A stretch of DNA of 35,330 nt from Gemmatimonadota bacterium (GTDB lineage: Bacteria; Gemmatimonadota; Gemmatimonadetes; Gemmatimonadales; GWC2-71-9). Position 1 is the first letter of the stretch; every line of letters starts with the position of its first letter. The position numbers and the translations under genes were made by a program. Positions 32,601 to 35,330 of this stretch are shown piece after piece. The notes below the pieces were generated by a model, which saw nothing but the letters and a program-made list of their open reading frames with translations, was not told the DNA's origin and did no database searches. The stretch is from positions 47,439 through 82,768 of the forward strand of contig QHUY01000065.1 of the NCBI GenBank assembly GCA_003223415.1, given 5' to 3'.

Positions 32601-35330
32601 GCCGCTGTGCAGCGCGTCCCGCAACGGCCAGATCCAGAGCTACCTGTTCGGCGACATCCGCTCCCGCTGTGGCCGCCACAACGGCGCGCTCGACACCGAA
32701 GACCAAGACGGGGACTTCCTGCTCGACTCCGCGGCCGGGGTGAAGACCGCCGAGAGCTTCACCCGCTTCGTGTTCCCCATCGGCGACGACCACCTTTTCG
32801 TGCGGGACGGCGGCATGACGGCCGACCCCGCCGGCGGCCTCTCCGGATGGCGTCTCTACCGGATTCCGTTCCGCGGCGACACGATCCTGCAGGGCCAGCC
32901 GAGCCTGCGACAGGCGCAGTCCCTGCGGATCACGCTCGTCGTGCCGCCCACTGCGCCGGCGGGCGCGCCCGACCCGCAGGTCTACTTCGCCCTGGCTCGC
33001 GTGCGGCTGGTCGGCGCCACCTGGCTGAAGCGTGCCGACACCCCCATTCCCGGCATCGCGGGGGATCGAGGGGGCGGTGGGGGCGAGGTGATCGCGTCGG
33101 TCGTGAGCACGGACAACACCGACCTCGGCTACGCGCCGCCGCCGGGAGTGTCCGACCAGGCGAGCCGCGTCGACGCCAGCCTGCAGATCGGTGCCACGCA
33201 AATCAACGAGCGCTCGTTGCGGCTGCTGGCGCGCGGGCTCCAGGTGGGCCAGCACGCCGAGGCGTTCACGCGCTTCGCCGGCGAAGGCGACAAGAACTTC
33301 CTCAAGTACCGCCGGCTGCGCGCCTGGGCGCGCGGGCGGGGGCCGGGGTGGGAGGACGGGGACCTGGAGTTCTACCTGAAGGCCGGCAAGGACCAGAGCA
33401 ACTTCTATCTCTATCACGTCCCGGCGCGCACCGGCTCGTGGGAACCGGAGGTCATTGTCGCCTTCGACCGCTGGCTCGCGCTGCGGGCGCGGATCGAGCA
33501 GGCCTGGCTGCACGGGGACACCGCCCGCGTCTACCCGGGGTGCCCCGATACGGCGCTGGTCCCGTTCGATTCCGCCTACGTGATGTGTGACGGGCCCTAC
33601 ATCGTCCACGTGCGCGACCCCGGCACCGCGCCGCCCAACCTTGCCGCCGTGCAGGAGGTCGCCGTGGGCATCCTGCGCGTCGCCACCCGGGTGTTCGTGG
33701 ACCAGGCCGAGCTCTGGGTGGATGACATCCGCCTGAGCGACGTCGTGGACGACGCTGGGGCCGCGGGCGCACTCGACGTCACGCTCACCGCCGCCAACCT
33801 CGCAGACCTCGCCCTCAGCGTGTCGCGTCGGGACGCGAACTTCCGGCAGCTGGGCGAGGACCCGACGTACGTCACCGACAACGCCTTCGCCGTCGGCGGG
33901 ACGGTGCGACTGGAGCGCTTCCTTCCCGACGCTTGGGGACTCGCCGCGCCCTTCACCGTCCGCCACACTACCACTTCGAGCGCGCCGTTCTACTTGGGCG
34001 GCACGGACCTGCGGGCCGACGCACTCCAGGGCCTGCGCACCCCCAGCGCCTCGGCCTCGAGCTACGGCCTGGCCGTGCGCCACACGCGGCGGTCCGAGGG
34101 CAACCTCGGCCGCTGGTTGCTCGACCCGCTGTCACTGTCGGGGTCGTACGTCTCGGGGGACGCCCGCACCACGCTGTCGCAGGCGGCATCCAGCTCCTAT
34201 GGTGTCTCCCTCGACTACGGCTTCAACCCGCGCTCGGCCACCGTCCCTGCCGTCCCCAAGTTCGTGCTCGCGCTGCTGGACAAGCTCCCCGGGTTCCTGC
34301 GGCACAGCCAGTTCATTGAAGGGCTCCACCACAGCCGCCTGCGGGTGAACCCGGCGAGCTTCCAGTTTCACTCGAGCTTCTTCGGGTCCGCCGCGTCGCG
34401 GTCGACGTACCAGGTGCCGGTGGCCACCGATTCGGACCGCTTCATCCTTCCGGCACGCTCGCTGGTGCGCGGCTGGCGCAGCAGCGCGAGCGTGGGCCTG
34501 CAGCCCTTCGAAAGCATGCTGCTGCGCGTCGACCTATCCTCGCAGCGTGACTTGCGCGACTACGGGGACTCCACGACCCTTGGCCTCCTGACGCGTCGCG
34601 AGCGGCGCTCCCTCTTCGGCCACAACGTGGGGCTCGAGACCCAGCGCTCGCTCAGCACCTTCCTGACCCTCACGCCGCTGCTCACCGAGTGGGCTCGCCC
34701 GCGGCTCACGTTCGCCACGACATTCGCGCTCGGCCGCGATCCCAACGCCAACCGGCCGGTCCGTGATGTCGGCGATACCGCGGGCGGCTTCCACCTCCCC
34801 GCCGCCTTCTCCAATTCCCAGCGCCTCGATCTCGGCGCCCGGGTCGACCCGCGACGGCTGGGGCAGGGGCTCTTCGGCGACAGCGGCCGCGTCACGCGCT
34901 GGCTCGGCCGGGCTACACCGATCGACCTCACGTACTACCGCACGCGGCTCTCGACCTTTGATCGCGCGCCGGAGACGCCGTCGTTCGGCTACCAGCTGCC
35001 CGTGGGCGGGTTGGACCGCTTCCGCCAGGAGGGCGGGAAGCTGGCGGGCGCGGCCTCGGAGACGGAGAACATGAGCGCCGTCGGTGGCGCCGCGCTGTTC
35101 CTGGGGCTGCGCGCCAACGCCACCTACGCCAAATCGCACAGCGTCACCTGGGTGCTGCGCACGGACCAACAGGTGCCGATCCGCAGCCGCAGCCTGGAGT
35201 GGCCGTCCGGGACCATCAGCTGGAGCATCGTGCCGCCGCGCAGCTCGATCGGACGGGTGTTGACCTCGGTCACCGCCCAACTCGGCTACCGCGAGCGCGT
35301 ATCCACGAGCGAACAGTCGGCCTTCGGCGG
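29611..35330 (+). CDS. sprA: SprA (Sov) family T9SS outer-membrane translocon, 3'-truncated
   Basis: About 1906 residues are visible without a stop, and the frame runs off the window; full SprA proteins have ~2300-2500 residues. A signal peptide (VVLLALSFVIPQARAQR) is followed by a proline/alanine-rich stretch near 95-110. SprA blocks appear in order: repeated QVRDGSEKLYVGNTLLTRG-type units, AGKYDLGERGAVSFTGLFQR, an AYLEEFEAD segment near 760, LDTEDQDGDFLLD near 1027 with a following IPF block, then long barrel strands with RSLEWPSGTISWSI near the visible end. In Bacteroidota SprA is a giant outer-membrane pore that exports T9SS cargo with PorV. Here a PorV/PorQ-like gene and a putative cargo lie 12-17 kb upstream. 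The start ATG at 29611 follows AAGGG and the inverted-repeat element. Confidence 0.93.
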   Translation, partial: MRRPPFVVLLALSFVIPQARAQRAVADSGPSSIPPLGIRASFGLAPLAAPANPALAVGGRLGPHTSPALVAAEWERRLRVSLGVAVAESSAVAAAPPALPPPTEAAPGAPGKPVFQAAGHGGLLGAYADIGMQLNVRFELKADQFRNLRCNAFERQQAISGCNAGFPTITPNPQYAIRTAGVVGQRLHVNVDFDSQREFDANNNLQVWYEGLEDEVLRRVEAGNVSFRTAGSRFISAAIPANNFGVQAIGQLGSLEFRGIYAQQKGNVVRDRIYTVGATTSQSLDRDARDLDYEAGRFFFAVDPAAIPSYPAVDVLTIDPTALPDSLRVGGLQVYRVRAITPASTGNQNLGGVRAIACGVGPTRAVDCSGERAGPFQWEILQLGKDYYVDPSGAWFALASRLDQNDYLAVSYLPAGQQGCAGPRRCVGTFPVTASRDTADVDTLRLVYDPKPGVTVASPSFRFEIRGAYRLGGSDLSRATVALSLLVNQRERTVASGQTYLGRLGLALTNDPNKFDQYNRLFPRDRDPQRGAPVQGYYVIFPHLRPFADSTRLTSAERNDSLYRTPRVLLATQGPPSVFTLREHADVAASSDRSILSLNSFQVRDGSEKLYVGNTLLTRGTDYTIDYATGQVQFTSPDSLFQGGVAQVRAQFEERSAFAVAPTSIYGLAGKYDLGERGAVSFTGLFQRQQSAFTRPPLGLEPAASFIGGISTELHFQPEWITRAVDALPLVHSETPSFLNINGEIAVSKPSPNQAGQAYLEEFEADAGRLISLNETAWHWGSIPTTPRGAEPFGISVGFDPLDAAFLTWQSLPVHANGSSVQFFATDIDPTIRLTGQAASAEPVLWLMLKPDTVLGLADASTGSPNWVRPHRVGAPRWRSITQTLSATGVDLSRVEYLEFWVWEDGRRVAKGNRAAVLFDFGSVFEDALAFVPDSFTVANGDTTYYGQRAAGLGRLDTERDPITRSWSAAINDEGILSDRVNDGIKNATSGQVIDTLPLCSASRNGQIQSYLFGDIRSRCGRHNGALDTEDQDGDFLLDSAAGVKTAESFTRFVFPIGDDHLFVRDGGMTADPAGGLSGWRLYRIPFRGDTILQGQPSLRQAQSLRITLVVPPTAPAGAPDPQVYFALARVRLVGATWLKRADTPIPGIAGDRGGGGGEVIASVVSTDNTDLGYAPPPGVSDQASRVDASLQIGATQINERSLRLLARGLQVGQHAEAFTRFAGEGDKNFLKYRRLRAWARGRGPGWEDGDLEFYLKAGKDQSNFYLYHVPARTGSWEPEVIVAFDRWLALRARIEQAWLHGDTARVYPGCPDTALVPFDSAYVMCDGPYIVHVRDPGTAPPNLAAVQEVAVGILRVATRVFVDQAELWVDDIRLSDVVDDAGAAGALDVTLTAANLADLALSVSRRDANFRQLGEDPTYVTDNAFAVGGTVRLERFLPDAWGLAAPFTVRHTTTSSAPFYLGGTDLRADALQGLRTPSASASSYGLAVRHTRRSEGNLGRWLLDPLSLSGSYVSGDARTTLSQAASSSYGVSLDYGFNPRSATVPAVPKFVLALLDKLPGFLRHSQFIEGLHHSRLRVNPASFQFHSSFFGSAASRSTYQVPVATDSDRFILPARSLVRGWRSSASVGLQPFESMLLRVDLSSQRDLRDYGDSTTLGLLTRRERRSLFGHNVGLETQRSLSTFLTLTPLLTEWARPRLTFATTFALGRDPNANRPVRDVGDTAGGFHLPAAFSNSQRLDLGARVDPRRLGQGLFGDSGRVTRWLGRATPIDLTYYRTRLSTFDRAPETPSFGYQLPVGGLDRFRQEGGKLAGAASETENMSAVGGAALFLGLRANATYAKSHSVTWVLRTDQQVPIRSRSLEWPSGTISWSIVPPRSSIGRVLTSVTAQLGYRERVSTSEQSAFG

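Noticed and set aside
31291-34083. 930-residue minus-strand frame opposite SprA
   Set aside because: The plus frame shows clear SprA blocks throughout; the minus frame is a shadow of high-GC codon use.

Overview
The window looks like a chromosomal piece of a high-GC, Gram-negative, didermic bacterium of the FCB assemblage, most likely Gemmatimonadota. This is an inference from three things: Oar-type TonB-dependent receptors with N-terminal carboxypeptidase-regulatory-like domains, PorV/PorQ and SprA homologues of the type IX secretion system (T9SS), and a GWxTD protein with LptF/LptG. No rRNA, tRNA, CRISPR array, transposase or phage gene was seen, and no gene-free stretch exceeds 300 bases.

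Layout. (1) 1-642: the 3' part of hemB (+), facing an aquaporin (740-1435, -); a palindrome of repeated GGCGTAGGG units lies between them and supplies both stop codons. (2) 1484-7141 (-): a tightly packed eight-gene unit read leftward: SigR-like ECF sigma factor, RsrA-like zinc anti-sigma factor, DUF92 membrane protein, geranylgeranyl-reductase-like FAD oxidoreductase (interrupted by a 25-base homopolymer), HpaC/ActVB-like flavin reductase, SAM methyltransferase, SRPBCC cyclase-like protein and a FabF-type ketosynthase. Several junctions overlap by 1-7 bases. It resembles a small aromatic-polyketide or quinone/lipid tailoring pathway under a thiol-redox switch. (3) 7288-9084 (+): a small V4R-like protein and an M24 metallopeptidase. 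(4) 9341-21015 (+): an envelope cluster: TonB-dependent receptor, large secreted protein with a T9SS-like C-terminal domain, PorV/PorQ-like barrel, GWxTD protein and a repeat-containing lipoprotein. (5) 21079-21954 (-): heme A synthase ctaA; 22115-26748 (+): an APC transporter and a second Oar-like receptor. (6) 26906-29502 (-): lptG and lptF. (7) 29611 to the end (+): a SprA homologue whose 3' end lies outside the window.

Unexplained structure is mostly repetitive DNA. Seven- and eight-base tandem repeats sit in frame inside four genes (SRPBCC, methyltransferase, FAD oxidoreductase, ctaA). Long palindromes fill both convergent gene ends at 640-742 and 26749-26905. An array of five small palindromes lies between ctaA and the APC gene. 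A related inverted-repeat element occurs in two divergent intergenic regions (7196-7275 and 29545-29605). The two most interesting biological units are the redox-switch biosynthetic operon and the T9SS parts (PorV-like, SprA, putative cargo). All function calls are by reading motifs; no database search was run.
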